Below the pieces are notes generated by a model that had not been told where the DNA came from, did no database searches, and saw nothing but the letters and a program-made list of their open reading frames with translations. The position numbers and the translations under genes are program-made. From assembly GCF_900078195.1 (NCBI RefSeq), contig NZ_FJVE01000007.1:2601358-2665357 (forward strand): DNA of 64,000 nucleotides, given 5' to 3'. Source of the DNA: Clostridium sp. Marseille-P299. GTDB lineage: Bacteria > Bacillota > Clostridia > Lachnospirales > Lachnospiraceae. The stretch's first letter is position 1; every line of letters begins with the position of its first letter. Below are positions 42,943 through 54,276 of the stretch, in pieces.

Positions 42943-45900
42943 ATGGCTCAAATAAATTATTCATTAGGTATTGATATTGGATCTACCACTGTTAAGATTG
43001 CAATTCTTGATGAATCTGGTGCAATTCTATTTTCTGATTATGAACGCCATTTTGCCAACATTCAAGCAACCCTAGCAAATTTAATACAAAAAGCAGTAGA
43101 CCAATTAGGTAATTTAGATGTATCTCCTATGATAACTGGTTCTGGTGGTCTTACAATTTCTAAACATCTTGATATACCATTTACTCAAGAAGTTGTTGCA
43201 GTTTCTACTGCTTTACAAGATTTTGCACCTCAGACTGATGTTGCTATCGAACTTGGTGGTGAAGATGCTAAAATCATATATTTTACAAACGGTATCGAGC
43301 AACGTATGAACGGAATTTGTGCTGGTGGAACAGGTTCTTTTATCGATCAAATGGCAAGTTTATTAAAAACAGACGCATCTGGTCTAAATGAATATGCTAA
43401 AAGTTATCAAGCAATTTATCCAATTGCAGCACGTTGTGGTGTTTTTGCAAAATCCGACATTCAACCTTTAATTAATGAAGGTGCTAGTAAACCAGATTTG
43501 GCAGCTTCCATTTTCCAAGCAGTGGTTAACCAAACCATAAGTGGTCTTGCATGTGGTAAACCAATTCGTGGTAATGTTGCCTTTCTTGGTGGCCCACTTC
43601 ATTTCTTAACTGAATTAAAAGCTGCCTTTATTCGAACATTAAATTTAACTGGTGATCATATCATTGCACCTGAACATTCACATTTATTTGCTGCAATTGG
43701 TTCTGCAATGAATGCAAATCCAGAAAATAAAAAGAATTTAAATAGCTTAGTAAAACAACTCTCAGATGGTATTACATTAGAATTCGAAGTAGATCGTTTA
43801 AAACCTTTGTTTGAAACAGAGGAAGATTTCGAAACATTTTTAAATCGCCACTCCGCTCATTCCGTTAAAAAAGGAGATTTAGCAAATTATAAAGGCAATT
43901 GCTTCCTTGGAATCGATGCCGGTTCTACAACTACAAAAGTAGCTCTTGTTGGAGATGATGGCTCTTTACTATACTCATTTTATAGTAATAACAATGGTAG
44001 TCCTTTAAAAACAACCATAAAAGCATTAAAAGAAATCTATACCTTACTTCCAGAAGGTGCTAAGATTGTTCGTTCTTGTTCTACCGGTTATGGTGAAGCA
44101 CTCTTAAAATCTGCTTTAATGTTAGATGAGGGCGAAGTAGAAACCGTTGCACACTACCATGCTGCTGCTTTCTTTGATCCTAAAGTTGATTGTATCCTAG
44201 ATATCGGCGGCCAAGATATGAAATGTATCAAGATTAAGAATCAAACAGTTGATAGCGTTCAATTAAATGAGGCTTGTTCCTCTGGTTGTGGTTCCTTCAT
44301 TGAAACATTTGCAAAATCATTAAATTATGAAGTAGCGGATTTCGCTCAAGTAGCTTTATTTGCTAAAAATCCAATTGATCTTGGATCTAGATGTACTGTA
44401 TTTATGAATTCAAAAGTAAAGCAAGCTCAAAAAGAAGGTGCTACCGTTGCTGATATTTCTGCAGGTCTTGCTTATTCTGTAATTAAAAATGCATTATATA
44501 AAGTTATCAAAGTTTCTGATCCAAAGGATCTAGGAAGTCACATTGTTGTTCAAGGTGGTACTTTTTATAACAATGCTGTTCTTAGAAGTTTTGAAAGCAT
44601 CCTTGGATGCGATGCAATTCGTCCTGATATTGCTGGTATTATGGGGGCATTTGGAGCTGCACTAATAGCAAGAGAACACTATACTGGTGAAGAAAGTACT
44701 ATGCTAGGTATCGATGGAATCAATGAATTAACCTTTGATTCTACCATGACTAGATGTAAACGTTGTACAAACAATTGTATGCTTACAATTAACAAGTTTA
44801 CCGGTGGCCGTCAGTTCATATCTGGAAACCGTTGTGAACGCGGTATTGGTAAAGTAAAAAATAAAGACAATGTTCCAAACTTATTTGAATATAAATACAA
44901 TCGTCTTTTTAATTATGAACCATTGTCCGAAGAAAAAGCATATCGAGGAACCGTTGGTATTCCACGTGTTTTAAATATGTATGAGAATTATCCATTTTGG
45001 TATACATTCTTTACGAAACTTGGATATCGAGTTATTTTATCACCAGATTCTACGCATAAAATTTATGAACTTGGTATTGAATCCATTCCAAGTGAATCTG
45101 AATGTTATCCTGCAAAACTTGCCCATGGGCACGTGATGTGGTTAATCAATCAAAATATTAAATATATTTTCTATCCATGTATACCTTACGAAAGAAAAGA
45201 AGTTGCAGATGCAGGTAATCATTATAACTGCCCTATCGTAACGTCCTATGGTGAAAATATTAAAAATAACGTAGAAGAACTTAAAACCAAAGATATTGTT
45301 TATCAAAACCCATTCCTTTCATTTGAGAATGAGGAAATCTTAACAAAACGTTTGGTTGAGCTCTTTACTAAAACAAATAACATTCCAGCAGCGGAAATAA
45401 AAACTGCTGCCCACGAAGCTTTTGCTGAATTAATGGCTTGTCGTCATGATGTTTCTAAAAAAGGTGAAGAAACCCTAGCATACCTTGAAAAGACTGGCCG
45501 TACGGGAATTGTTTTAGCAGGTAGACCATACCATATTGACCCTGAAATCCATCATGGTATTCCAGAATTAATCAATTCATATGGTGTTGCGGTTTTAACA
45601 GAAGATAGTATTTCACATTTAGGTAAAGTAGATCGTCCAATGTTAGTCGTTGATCAATGGATGTATCATTCACGTTTATATGCTGCTGCTTCCTTTGTTC
45701 GTACACAACCAAATCTAGAACTTATTCAATTAAACTCCTTTGGTTGTGGGCTTGATGCGGTAACTACAGACGGTGTTAGTGATATTTTAACCGCTTCTAA
45801 TAAAATTTATACAACACTTAAGATTGATGAAGTAAATAACCTCGGTGCTGCAAGAATTCGTATTCGTTCCTTACTATCTGCTGTAAATGAACGAAGCAGA

Positions 45901-47175
45901 AAACACATTACACCACGTATAAAATCAGCAGCCCATAATAGAGTGATATTTACAAAAGAAATGCGTAAAGAGTATACCCTATTATCACCACAGATGTCAC
46001 CAATTCATTTTGACATATTACAACCGGCATTACGTTCTTGTGGTTATAATGTAGAGGTATTACCAAACGATAATAAAGCTTCCGTTGATGTTGGTTTAAA
46101 ATATGTTAATAATGATGCTTGCTATCCTTCCCTTATGGTAGTTGGTCAAATTATGGATGCCTTATTATCTGGTAAATATGATTTAAATCGTGTTGCAGTC
46201 CTTATTACACAAACTGGTGGTGGTTGCCGTGCTACAAACTATATTAGCTTCATTCGTAGAGCATTGATAAAAGCAAATATGGGGCATATTCCTGTCGTAT
46301 CAATTAGTGCACAAGGCCTTGAAAAGAACCCAGGATTTAAAATCACTTATCCATTAATTATGCGCGCATTACAGGCTCTTGTTTATGGTGATGTATTTAT
46401 GAGAGTTCTTTATAAGGTACGTCCTTATGAAAAGGTTCCTGGCTCTGCCAATGCATTGCATCAAAAGTGGGTTGCTATTTGTCAAAAATCTGTTACAAAC
46501 GGAAAATGGAGCGAATTTAAGAAAAACCTTCGTGGAATAATTAAAGACTTTGATGAGTTACCAATACATGAAGATATGGTAAAACCAAGAGTTGGTATTG
46601 TAGGAGAAATTCTTGTTAAATTCCTACCTGCTGCTAACAATTATCTTGTTGAATTATTAGAGTCTGAAGGCGCAGAAGCTGTTGTTCCTGATTTGCTAGA
46701 TTTCTTTATGTACAGTGCTTATGATGCAACTTACAAAGCTGAAGTATTAGGAAAAAGTAAACTAGACGCAACAATTAATAGTGTCGCTATTAAATTCTTA
46801 GAATATTGTAGAAAAGAAGCAAAACTAGCTTTAATAGAGAGTAAACGTTTTACTCCACCTTCTCCAATTCATGAGCTTGCAGAACTTGCGAAACCAATTG
46901 TTTCAATTGGAAATCAAACTGGCGAAGGTTGGTTCTTAACAGCTGAAATGGTTGAATTAATAAAATCTGGAACTAAAAATATTGTTTGTGCGCAGCCATT
47001 TGCTTGCCTACCAAACCATATTGTTGGTAAAGGTGTTATTAAAGAATTACGAAACCAATATCCTGATTCTAATATTGTTGCTGTTGATTATGATCCAGGT
47101 GCAAGTGAAGTTAATCAATTAAATCGAATTAAACTTATGCTTGCTACTGCAAATAAAAATTTGTCAAATCAATAA
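42943..47175 (+). CDS. fused acyl-CoA dehydratase activase / dehydratase-like reductase
   Basis: 1410 residues. Two ASKHA ATPase domains of the BcrA/BadF/HgdC type are seen: [17 protein letters not shown] with [12 protein letters not shown] near residue 125, then [17 protein letters not shown] with [14 protein letters not shown] near residue 445. Each has the Cys motif for a subunit-bridging 4Fe-4S cluster. A Cys-rich linker follows ([15 protein letters not shown], about 605-650), then a DUF2229-like region, and a C-terminal half related to the HgdB-type 2-hydroxyacyl-CoA dehydratase fold ([30 protein letters not shown]). Such fusions are known in clostridia and may drive difficult low-potential reductions with ATP, as in double-cubane-cluster proteins. 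The true substrate is unknown. Confidence 0.85.
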   Translation: MAQINYSLGIDIGSTTVKIAILDESGAILFSDYERHFANIQATLANLIQKAVDQLGNLDVSPMITGSGGLTISKHLDIPFTQEVVAVSTALQDFAPQTDVAIELGGEDAKIIYFTNGIEQRMNGICAGGTGSFIDQMASLLKTDASGLNEYAKSYQAIYPIAARCGVFAKSDIQPLINEGASKPDLAASIFQAVVNQTISGLACGKPIRGNVAFLGGPLHFLTELKAAFIRTLNLTGDHIIAPEHSHLFAAIGSAMNANPENKKNLNSLVKQLSDGITLEFEVDRLKPLFETEEDFETFLNRHSAHSVKKGDLANYKGNCFLGIDAGSTTTKVALVGDDGSLLYSFYSNNNGSPLKTTIKALKEIYTLLPEGAKIVRSCSTGYGEALLKSALMLDEGEVETVAHYHAAAFFDPKVDCILDIGGQDMKCIKIKNQTVDSVQLNEACSSGCGSFIETFAKSLNYEVADFAQVALFAKNPIDLGSRCTVFMNSKVKQAQKEGATVADISAGLAYSVIKNALYKVIKVSDPKDLGSHIVVQGGTFYNNAVLRSFESILGCDAIRPDIAGIMGAFGAALIAREHYTGEESTMLGIDGINELTFDSTMTRCKRCTNNCMLTINKFTGGRQFISGNRCERGIGKVKNKDNVPNLFEYKYNRLFNYEPLSEEKAYRGTVGIPRVLNMYENYPFWYTFFTKLGYRVILSPDSTHKIYELGIESIPSESECYPAKLAHGHVMWLINQNIKYIFYPCIPYERKEVADAGNHYNCPIVTSYGENIKNNVEELKTKDIVYQNPFLSFENEEILTKRLVELFTKTNNIPAAEIKTAAHEAFAELMACRHDVSKKGEETLAYLEKTGRTGIVLAGRPYHIDPEIHHGIPELINSYGVAVLTEDSISHLGKVDRPMLVVDQWMYHSRLYAAASFVRTQPNLELIQLNSFGCGLDAVTTDGVSDILTASNKIYTTLKIDEVNNLGAARIRIRSLLSAVNERSRKHITPRIKSAAHNRVIFTKEMRKEYTLLSPQMSPIHFDILQPALRSCGYNVEVLPNDNKASVDVGLKYVNNDACYPSLMVVGQIMDALLSGKYDLNRVAVLITQTGGGCRATNYISFIRRALIKANMGHIPVVSISAQGLEKNPGFKITYPLIMRALQALVYGDVFMRVLYKVRPYEKVPGSANALHQKWVAICQKSVTNGKWSEFKKNLRGIIKDFDELPIHEDMVKPRVGIVGEILVKFLPAANNYLVELLESEGAEAVVPDLLDFFMYSAYDATYKAEVLGKSKLDATINSVAIKFLEYCRKEAKLALIESKRFTPPSPIHELAELAKPIVSIGNQTGEGWFLTAEMVELIKSGTKNIVCAQPFACLPNHIVGKGVIKELRNQYPDSNIVAVDYDPGASEVNQLNRIKLMLATANKNLSNQ

Positions 47176-47336
47176 GCATTTAAGCCTTTTGATATTGTTT
47201 CTTATAAAAAAGTCAAAGCATTCATATTAGCATGATTGCTAAACTAAAATAGGCTCTATGACAAGGTTTGGGGTATCATTATTCTTAATCTTACTCCATT
47301 ACTGAGTATAGGACCGTAAAATAAAACCTTTATAGG

Positions 47337-47411
47337 CTATCACAAAATAGATGATACACGTAGTAAACTCTATTTTGTGATGGTCTTTTATTTTGTGATA
47401 GTCGTTTTTTT
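47337..47411 (+). terminator. terminator with mutually exclusive pairings
   Basis: Arm A (CTATCACAAAATAGA, 47337-47351) can pair with arm B (TCTATTTTGTGA, 47369-47380), or with arm C (ATTTTGTGATAG, 47390-47401). The second choice is followed by TCG and seven T residues. A-C is a terminator and A-B would prevent it. It ends the activase transcript and may also control the kinase gene at 47525. Confidence 0.65.
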
Positions 47412-47524
47412 ATAACAACCTTTTTGTCTTATTCTGTACATTTTTGGAATTTCATGTTATAATTTACAATGTTATGTATTTAAAACCTGATATCTTATAT
47501 TAATATATTTTAGGGAGTGTACAC

Positions 47525-50122
47525 ATGTATAGTTATATCGTTGGTATTCAATTATTAGCTGTTATCACCTGTCTTGTGGTAATTACAGTTATTATGTTTC
47601 ATAAACCGTTTCGAGGAAGACATATCTTTATTCTACTTTGCTTAGCAATTACAATGCATTGCTTCGGATATTACTTAGAACTAACTAGTAGTACTGTAGA
47701 AGCTGCAGTTAGTGCTATAAAAATTCAATACCTTGGTATTTCCTACATAAATATTCTTTATTTATTTTTCCTTTGTGATTATTTTAATATTAAAAGACTA
47801 AAATCTATCATGTTATTCTTCTTAGCATTTAATACCATGATTTTTATTTTAGTAATGACCTGTGACAAGCATAGCCTTTACTACACTTTTATTGAGTATT
47901 CCTATGACGGTATCTTCCCTCATGTTATTTTAGGAAAGGGAATTTTCTATCATCTCTTTCAGACAGAGGTATTAATTGTTAATATATTAATATCCATTGT
48001 TTTAGTGTACCGTTATATTCGTTGTGATAAAAATAATAGAAAACGTGAATTTCATTTTATATTAGCAAGTCTTTGTACATGTGTAACATGCGCGCTTTAT
48101 GGTATGGGGGTATTTAACATATACGATCCCTCCTCATCTAGCTACGTAATTTCAGGACTTTTGATGCTTATTGCAATTTATAAAGACCAATTATTTGATG
48201 TAATTCACTCCGCTAGAGATCTTATGATTGAATCAATGGAGGAGGCCTTTATCGTTATAGATACAAAAGATTGTATCTTAGATCGGAACATGTCTGCAGT
48301 ACGCTTGTTTCCTAACCTCTCTATCTATTCCTCCAAAACTAAGACAGGCGATATTTCACCAGTTTTAGAAAAATTATTTCAAAAAAAAGAGGATTGTAAG
48401 TTTCGACATGAGGATCGATATTATGAATCCCATATAAATAATATTTATAATGGAAAAGAGATTGTTGGATATTCCGCACTACTAATTGATATTACCTCAA
48501 CACATGAATATACAAAAAAATTGATTTCCATGAGAAAACAAGCAGAGAAGGCAAATCAAGCGAAAAGTATCTTTTTAGCGAATATTTCCCATGAGATTCG
48601 TACACCTTTAAATGCGGTTTTAGGTATGACTGAATTAATTTTAAATAAAAATATTAATGAGGAAGTCCGTGATGATGCACTTAGTATAAAAAGTGCTGGT
48701 AATACTTTATTAAAATTAATTGATGATATATTAGATTTATCCAAAATAGAATCTGGTAAACTTATGATTCATGAATCAAAATATCAACTGATGGATGTAT
48801 TAAACGATGTTATCCGTATGACTAATGTAAAATTAAAAGATAAACCTGTAAGCTTACATACCAACATCTCAAAAGACATTCCTCTTAATGTATATGGAGA
48901 CGAAACACGTATTCGCCAAATTCTCTTGAATATTTTATACAACGCGACTAAGTTCACAAATCACGGTGAAATTACGTTTACTGTTAACTCTACCTATGAG
49001 AAAAATCATGTAAATCTTGAGTTTATTATAAAAGATACTGGCTGTGGAATTGATAAAGAAGATATTTCTAAAATCTTTAAAAGCTTTGAACGCTCAAAGA
49101 ATGCTATTACAAATGGTGTAGAAGGTACTGGCCTTGGATTAGCCATTAGCAAAAAAATAATTGAAACTATGGGCGGAACCATATCCGTTGACAGTATGTA
49201 TGGTGTAGGTAGCACATTTACCATAATACTCCCTCAAAAATTATACAAAAAACAAGAAGCCCTAGAAACTAGTTCAACTATAAATTCGGAAAATCCTATT
49301 AGCTTTTTTGCAAACGAGGCTCAGGTACTTATTGTTGATGACAATGCACTTAATTTAAAAGTTGTCAGCAATTTATTAAAACAGTTTAAAATCAATGTGG
49401 TACAAGCGTTTAGTGGTGAAGAATGCCTCTCAATTCTTGAAAATAAAAGATTTGATATTATTTTTCTAGATTATATGATGCCAGTTTTGGATGGTTCCGA
49501 AACATTACAACGCATACGACAATTGGATGGTTGCAGCCCAGAGGAATTGCCTGTAATTGTACTTACAGCAAATGCAATTGCTGGTGTTAGAGAGCAATTA
49601 TTATCGGAAGGTTTTTCTGATTATTTAAGTAAACCCATTAATCTTCACGATCTAAGTTCAATGCTAAAAAAATGGTTACCTGCAGACAAGCTTCAAGATA
49701 TTACCCTGGCAACCAAAACAACACCTGTTATTGAAGTTAATCACACTGAAGATACTCTGGTCCTCTTTGATATAGGCATACAAAATTGCGCAAATATAAC
49801 ATCCTATTATATTGAGGCACTTAAAATATACTGTGCCGAGAACTCATCTAACATTAAGTCCTTAACAGATTCATTAAGGAATAATGATTTGAAACAATTT
49901 GAAATTCAAATTCATGGTATAAAATCTGCTGTTAAGACATTAGGTGCTATTTCATTATCAAAGCAGGCTGCTGAACTTGAAATGGCAGCACATAATAATG
50001 ATATCGAGACAGTGAATAACTTAATTGAACAATTTCTATCTTTGAATGTTACTGTAGTGAAAGAATTTCAAAATTATATTAATGCTACATCAAATAACAA
50101 CTTAAATGTAGCAAATGGCTAG
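47525..50122 (+). CDS. 7TM hybrid sensor histidine kinase with receiver and Hpt domains
   Basis: 865 residues. Residues 1-215 contain seven hydrophobic helices resembling the histidine-kinase 7TM N-terminal domain. A PAS-like part follows (LMIESMEEAFIVIDTKDCILDRN). HisKA has H356 in NISHEIRTPLNAVLGMTEL. The ATPase boxes are ILLNILYNATKFTNHG, KDTGCGI and EGTGLGLAISKKIIE. The receiver has D649 in IIFLDYMMPVLDG, and the C-terminal Hpt has H797 in QIHGIKSAVKTLG. A full phosphorelay is thus on one chain, and the output regulator is elsewhere. Ligand unknown. The gene follows the alternative hairpins at 47337-47411. Confidence 0.9.
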   Translation: MYSYIVGIQLLAVITCLVVITVIMFHKPFRGRHIFILLCLAITMHCFGYYLELTSSTVEAAVSAIKIQYLGISYINILYLFFLCDYFNIKRLKSIMLFFLAFNTMIFILVMTCDKHSLYYTFIEYSYDGIFPHVILGKGIFYHLFQTEVLIVNILISIVLVYRYIRCDKNNRKREFHFILASLCTCVTCALYGMGVFNIYDPSSSSYVISGLLMLIAIYKDQLFDVIHSARDLMIESMEEAFIVIDTKDCILDRNMSAVRLFPNLSIYSSKTKTGDISPVLEKLFQKKEDCKFRHEDRYYESHINNIYNGKEIVGYSALLIDITSTHEYTKKLISMRKQAEKANQAKSIFLANISHEIRTPLNAVLGMTELILNKNINEEVRDDALSIKSAGNTLLKLIDDILDLSKIESGKLMIHESKYQLMDVLNDVIRMTNVKLKDKPVSLHTNISKDIPLNVYGDETRIRQILLNILYNATKFTNHGEITFTVNSTYEKNHVNLEFIIKDTGCGIDKEDISKIFKSFERSKNAITNGVEGTGLGLAISKKIIETMGGTISVDSMYGVGSTFTIILPQKLYKKQEALETSSTINSENPISFFANEAQVLIVDDNALNLKVVSNLLKQFKINVVQAFSGEECLSILENKRFDIIFLDYMMPVLDGSETLQRIRQLDGCSPEELPVIVLTANAIAGVREQLLSEGFSDYLSKPINLHDLSSMLKKWLPADKLQDITLATKTTPVIEVNHTEDTLVLFDIGIQNCANITSYYIEALKIYCAENSSNIKSLTDSLRNNDLKQFEIQIHGIKSAVKTLGAISLSKQAAELEMAAHNNDIETVNNLIEQFLSLNVTVVKEFQNYINATSNNNLNVANG

Positions 50123-50141
50123 CATTTTTTAAATACTATTT

Positions 50142-50206
50142 AAAAAGAGCTGTTTACGTAAGAAATGTCTTTTTATTAGACTTTTCTCTCATAAACAGCT
50201 CTTTTT
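50142..50206 (+). terminator. terminator of the hybrid kinase gene
   Basis: A perfect 15-bp stem AAAAAGAGCTGTTTA/TAAACAGCTCTTTTT with a 35-nt loop. Confidence 0.85.
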
Positions 50207-50234
50207 ATTACATATAGCATATTGAATCAAGTGC

Positions 50235-50469
50235 AAGTATATTTTACATAAATATAGTTGATTTTGTAACTTGCTGTGTTAATTTAACTACGTAAATATA
50301 GCTGGATTTTAACAGCTATGTTAACTATAACTATTCAAATATAGCTGAATTTTATAATAGCTATATTAATTATATCTACGCAAATATCGCTGGATTTTAA
50401 TAGCTATGTTAACTATAATTATTCAAATGTAGCTGGATTTTAAACTCACTATGCTAAATATAACTATAT
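50235..50469. repeat. 43-45-bp tandem array
   Basis: Five copies are anchored on AATATAG-like starts at 50251, 50295, 50338, 50383 and 50426, so the period is 44, 43, 45 and 43 bp. Each reads AAATATAGCTGGATTTTAA-(C/T)AGCTATGTTAA with variation, and contains the imperfect hairpin ATAGCTG/CAGCTAT. Copies 2 and 4 share ACG(T/C)AAATAT, while 3 and 5 share ATTCAAAT, so an ~88-bp dimer may have been duplicated. The array fills the gap between the kinase terminator and ung. No CRISPR spacers. Confidence 0.85.
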
Positions 50470-51144
50470 TTAAATATTCTCAATTTGCCAATCAATTGGT
50501 TCCAATCCATTTTCAACAAGATATGCATTTGTCTTACTAAAGGGTTTACTTCCAAAGAAACCACGGTAAGAAGATAATGGACTTGGATGAGGTGCTTCCA
50601 GTATAAGATGCTTTGGATTTGTTAGCATCTTCTTTTTACTTTGTGCTGGTTTTCCCCACAATATAAAAACAATTGGCTGATCACTTTCATTAACGGCTTT
50701 AATTACTGAGTCGGTAAAAATCTCCCATCCTTTCCCATGATGAGAATTTGCTTGATGTGCTCTTACTGTTAACACTGTATTTAGCATCAAAACGCCCTGC
50801 TCTGCCCATTTCTTTAAATATCCATTATTCGGTATATAGCATCCTAAGTCATCTTGAAGCTCTTTATATATATTCACTAAAGAAGGTGGTATGTCAACTT
50901 GTGGCTTAACAGAAAAGCATAAGCCATGTGCCTGTCCTATATTATGATATGGATCTTGACCTAAGATTACGACTTTTACATTCTTTAATGGGGTATAATG
51001 AAACGCGTTAAAGATATCATTGACATCAGGAAAAATCTGATGATTCTTATACTCCTCTTTCACAAAATTGTCTAACTCCTTATAATATGGCTTATTAAAC
51101 TCTTCACCAATTGCGTCTAACCAATCATTACTAATTTTACACAT
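50470..51144 (-). CDS. ung: uracil-DNA glycosylase
   Basis: 224 residues, standard length. Motif 1 [18 protein letters not shown] contains the catalytic Asp, and motif 2 [21 protein letters not shown] contains the catalytic His. It removes uracil from DNA. Single gene. The upstream 85 bp hold a small hairpin (51164-51188). Confidence 0.96.
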   Translation of the reverse strand: MCKISNDWLDAIGEEFNKPYYKELDNFVKEEYKNHQIFPDVNDIFNAFHYTPLKNVKVVILGQDPYHNIGQAHGLCFSVKPQVDIPPSLVNIYKELQDDLGCYIPNNGYLKKWAEQGVLMLNTVLTVRAHQANSHHGKGWEIFTDSVIKAVNESDQPIVFILWGKPAQSKKKMLTNPKHLILEAPHPSPLSSYRGFFGSKPFSKTNAYLVENGLEPIDWQIENI

Positions 51145-51161
51145 AAAACTATCCTCTCATA

Positions 51162-51190
51162 TCAAAGATACTTGCTATCCGTATCTTTTT
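51162..51190. terminator. possible terminator between hisF and ung
   Basis: AAAGATAC/GTATCTTT stem with a 9-nt loop. The T-run is on the plus strand (TTTTTTATTT), where no gene needs it, and it is weak on the minus strand. Confidence 0.35.
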
Positions 51191-51228
51191 TATTTATAGG
51201 AAATTAAAGCAATATGCTTTTGTTCCTA

Positions 51229-51990
51229 CTATAAACGTACACTAACACCTTTATCTCTTAGGTATTCTTTTACTTCCTTTATTTCTAATTCTTTAAAGTG
51301 AAACAAAGAAGCAGCCAATGCCGCATCTGCTTTCCCTATGGTTAATGCTTCATAAAAATCCTCAGCCTTTCCAGCTCCACCAGAGGCAATTACAGGAATG
51401 GAAACATTCTCTGAAATAATTTTCGTTAATTCTAAATCATATCCGTCTTTTGTACCATCGCAATCCATACTTGTAAGTAAAATCTCACCTGCTCCAAGTT
51501 CATTTGCTTTCATCGCCCATTCAACAGCATCAATCCCAATATCAACTCTTCCGCCATTTTTATAAATATTCCAGCCACTATTATCTTCTCGCTTTTTCGC
51601 ATCAATCGCTACTACAACACACTGGCTTCCAAACTTTAGAGCTGCTTCTGAAATAAGAGTCGGATTTAATATTGCAGCTGTATTTACTGCTATCTTATCT
51701 GCTCCTTCTCTTAATATTATTTTAAAATCTTCCACGGTTCGTATACCACCACCAACAGTAAAAGGAATAAAAACTGTTTCTGCAACTCTTCGGACCATAT
51801 CTAGTTTAATTACTCTTGCATCCGAGGAGGCTGTAATGTCTAAAAAAACAAGTTCATCTGCTCCAGCAAGACCATAAGCCGCTCCAACTTCAACAGGATC
51901 CCCTGCGTCCCTTAAATCAACAAAATTTGTACCCTTTACAACACGGCCATTATGAACGTCAAGACATGGTATTATTCTCTTTGTAAACAT
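51229..51990 (-). CDS. hisF: imidazole glycerol phosphate synthase cyclase subunit HisF
   Basis: 253 residues. [28 protein letters not shown] is the N-terminal signature, with the catalytic Asp near residue 11. The second Asp is in [11 protein letters not shown]. The TIM-barrel phosphate loops are [12 protein letters not shown] and PVIASGGAG. It makes imidazole glycerol phosphate and AICAR with ammonia from HisH. The other his genes are not adjacent; hisH is 14 bp upstream. Confidence 0.96.
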   Translation of the reverse strand: MFTKRIIPCLDVHNGRVVKGTNFVDLRDAGDPVEVGAAYGLAGADELVFLDITASSDARVIKLDMVRRVAETVFIPFTVGGGIRTVEDFKIILREGADKIAVNTAAILNPTLISEAALKFGSQCVVVAIDAKKREDNSGWNIYKNGGRVDIGIDAVEWAMKANELGAGEILLTSMDCDGTKDGYDLELTKIISENVSIPVIASGGAGKAEDFYEALTIGKADAALAASLFHFKELEIKEVKEYLRDKGVSVRL

Positions 51991-52004
51991 GACTAGTCTC
52001 CTTT

Positions 52005-52613
52005 CTATGCTAACTTTGCAAAGTTTCTTAAAATTTGTAATCCAACATCTCCACTCTTTTCAGGATGGAATTGACAACCATAAATATTATCCTTCTCCAC
52101 CGATGCATGGATCACTGTACTGTAATCCGTAGTTGCTGCAACTTCATTTTCATTCTTTGCTTTTAAATAATAAGAGTGAACAAAATAAACATATGGGTTT
52201 TGAGGTAAGCCTTGAAACAACTTTGCTCCTTCTCTCACCTCTAGTGAATTCCATCCTATATGTGGAATTTTAAGTTCATTATTCTCTGGAATTTTGACAA
52301 TCTCTCCTTCAAGAATTGAGAGCCCTTTTACTCCAACGCTTTCTTCACTGCTTTCAAACAAAAGCTGTAAACCTAAACAAATTCCAAGAAGAGGTGTTCC
52401 ATTATCTACTACTTTCTTTATCGTATCAACTAGATGATAGCTATGTAATTTATGCATTGCATCACCAAAAGCACCTACACCAGGTAAAATTACTTTGTCA
52501 GCACTTAGAATTTCATCTTGATTCCTTGTTATAATTGCTTCTTCCCCTATATGTAGAAATGCTTTTTCTACACTTTTTAAATTCCCTGCATCATAATCAA
52601 TAATAGCAATCAT
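52005..52613 (-). CDS. hisH: imidazole glycerol phosphate synthase glutaminase subunit HisH
   Basis: 202 residues. Glutamine amidotransferase triad: Cys in [12 protein letters not shown], His and Glu in [10 protein letters not shown]. The start [18 protein letters not shown] is characteristic. It supplies ammonia to HisF, encoded next in the operon. AAGGA lies nine nt upstream. An isolated hisHF pair could serve histidine synthesis from a split operon, or another use; the sequence does not tell. Confidence 0.95.
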   Translation of the reverse strand: MIAIIDYDAGNLKSVEKAFLHIGEEAIITRNQDEILSADKVILPGVGAFGDAMHKLHSYHLVDTIKKVVDNGTPLLGICLGLQLLFESSEESVGVKGLSILEGEIVKIPENNELKIPHIGWNSLEVREGAKLFQGLPQNPYVYFVHSYYLKAKNENEVAATTDYSTVIHASVEKDNIYGCQFHPEKSGDVGLQILRNFAKLA

Positions 52614-52688
52614 CTGTCCACGTCCTTTTCAATATTTTAGTTAATAAAATGTCATTTGAGTTTTTATTACCTATCATTAAAAAATAAA

Positions 52689-52716
52689 AGAATAACGAGA
52701 CTCGGCTCGTTACTCT
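52689..52716 (-). terminator. terminator of the zinc-ribbon protein gene
   Basis: AGAATAACGAG/CTCGTTACTCT stem (one mismatch) with a 6-nt loop and TTTTATTTTTT on the minus strand. Confidence 0.75.
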
Positions 52717-52758
52717 TTCTATAATAAGTTATTTTGTATAAAAATGCAAGTTGATAGA

Positions 52759-54228
52759 TTATTCTTTTGTAAGTGTAGTTCCCATACGCTCAGCCACAAC
52801 GTCATATACTTTTAAGCTGTACTTGCTTTGATCTTCTATATTAATTAATTTCATTGCCTCTTTTTCTGACACCATAAACACTGTATCTAACTCTTTTATA
52901 ATTTTCTCCCTGACATAATTTAAATCATTTTCAATGCCAAGTTCTTCTGCAAGAGCTATATACTTATCATAACGTTTTAAACCTTTTAACAGTGAATCTA
53001 GTGCTTCTGGATATTGCTCAATTTGATAATAATGATTATAAGAATTCAATTGCTTATTAACAAACATTACTGTCATAATCTTATCATAAATTTCAATATC
53101 TTCATCCTTTATGTGAATACCATAAACATTGTAATAAGCATCGTTGTATTTTTGAGCATCGAAGTATTTCGTTGCATCACGAATGCTTATTGTATATGTA
53201 TAAATATTAGTTCCTACTACAACTACTACCGCAAAAATTGCAAAGAGTAAAAATACAATGGAAGCACCTATGCGATTAACTCTACCCTCATTTTCATCAA
53301 TTTCATCTAATATACTTTGTAGCTCCAACTCTTTTTTAGTTTTAGCTTCCTTTTTTGCTTTAATTTTTTCATCTTTTTTCTTTGCTGCAGCTAGTTTAGC
53401 AGCTTTTTTGTTCGCCGCTTTCTCTTGCTCTTTTTTCTTCTTATCTAGCTTTTCTTGTTTTTTCTTTGCGATCTTTTCTTCTTTTAGCTTCTCTTTTGCC
53501 TCTACAGCATCGATTGCTTGTTGCTTTAATTGATCAATTTCTTCTTGGCTGCGTTCCTCTTTTACATTTCCAAAGATGGACTTTAGAACACTTTTATTCT
53601 TAGTGTTTTTTTTCAAATCATTCTTTGAATCTTTTACTTTCTCAGTACTCTTCTTTTCTGTTTCTGACTCTGGATCTGCTTGCATCATATCAATATCTGG
53701 TATTAATTTAAGCAATTCATCATCAATTTGAACGTCCTCTAAATCCGCATCATCAAGGCTTGTTACTGCACTCAAAGCATCTGAAAAAACATCGCCAACA
53801 TCGTGTGATTTATTAATTTCAAAATCATCTTGGAAATTGTCAATCGCAAATATATCTTCATTCTCCATTAAGTCAGGATGGTCCATTTTAATATCATCGA
53901 ATATGTTATCACTTGTTGAGCTATTATTATTCATAGCATTTAACAATTCCATGATATCTTGCTCTTCATCCTTAACTCTTAAGTCATCAATTTCATTATC
54001 GTTAAAACTATCATTCTTCATTCCACTTACGCCCTTTTTCGTATAATCAGCCTCTTGAAGGAGTTCGTTCATTTCATCCATTGATGTATCCTGACTATCT
54101 AGATACATTAATTCATTTAAATTATCAAGATTAAGTTCACTTTCATGATCGGATTTTTCTGACAAACACTTATCACAATATTCATCATCCTCTGGAATAA
54201 CAGTATTGCACGCCTTACATGTATTCAT
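52759..54228 (-). CDS. zinc-ribbon, acidic, coiled-coil membrane protein
   Basis: 489 residues with an unusual modular order. A four-Cys zinc ribbon opens it (C4, C7, C18, C21 in CKACNTVIPEDDEYCDKC). About 180 residues of acidic, Asp/Asn-rich, probably disordered chain follow. A Lys/Ala/Glu-rich coiled coil spans about 220-310, then one membrane span (ASIVFLLFAIFAVVVVVG, near 325-345). The 140-residue outer part has TPR-like helices (FDAQKYNDAYYNV, QIEQYPEALDSLLKGLKRYDKY). No known family overall. It lies 48 bp after cheV in the same direction, so a role with signalling is possible. Only its architecture is supported. Confidence 0.7.
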   Translation of the reverse strand: MNTCKACNTVIPEDDEYCDKCLSEKSDHESELNLDNLNELMYLDSQDTSMDEMNELLQEADYTKKGVSGMKNDSFNDNEIDDLRVKDEEQDIMELLNAMNNNSSTSDNIFDDIKMDHPDLMENEDIFAIDNFQDDFEINKSHDVGDVFSDALSAVTSLDDADLEDVQIDDELLKLIPDIDMMQADPESETEKKSTEKVKDSKNDLKKNTKNKSVLKSIFGNVKEERSQEEIDQLKQQAIDAVEAKEKLKEEKIAKKKQEKLDKKKKEQEKAANKKAAKLAAAKKKDEKIKAKKEAKTKKELELQSILDEIDENEGRVNRIGASIVFLLFAIFAVVVVVGTNIYTYTISIRDATKYFDAQKYNDAYYNVYGIHIKDEDIEIYDKIMTVMFVNKQLNSYNHYYQIEQYPEALDSLLKGLKRYDKYIALAEELGIENDLNYVREKIIKELDTVFMVSEKEAMKLINIEDQSKYSLKVYDVVAERMGTTLTKE

Positions 54229-54276
54229 ATGTTCTCCTATTACATACCGCGATCGTATTAAGTGCGATACTGTATT

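Noticed and set aside
53258..53533. Plus-strand ORF rich in Ser, Phe and Ala
   Set aside because: It is the antisense of the Lys/Ala/Glu coiled coil in the zinc-ribbon protein and has no independent support.
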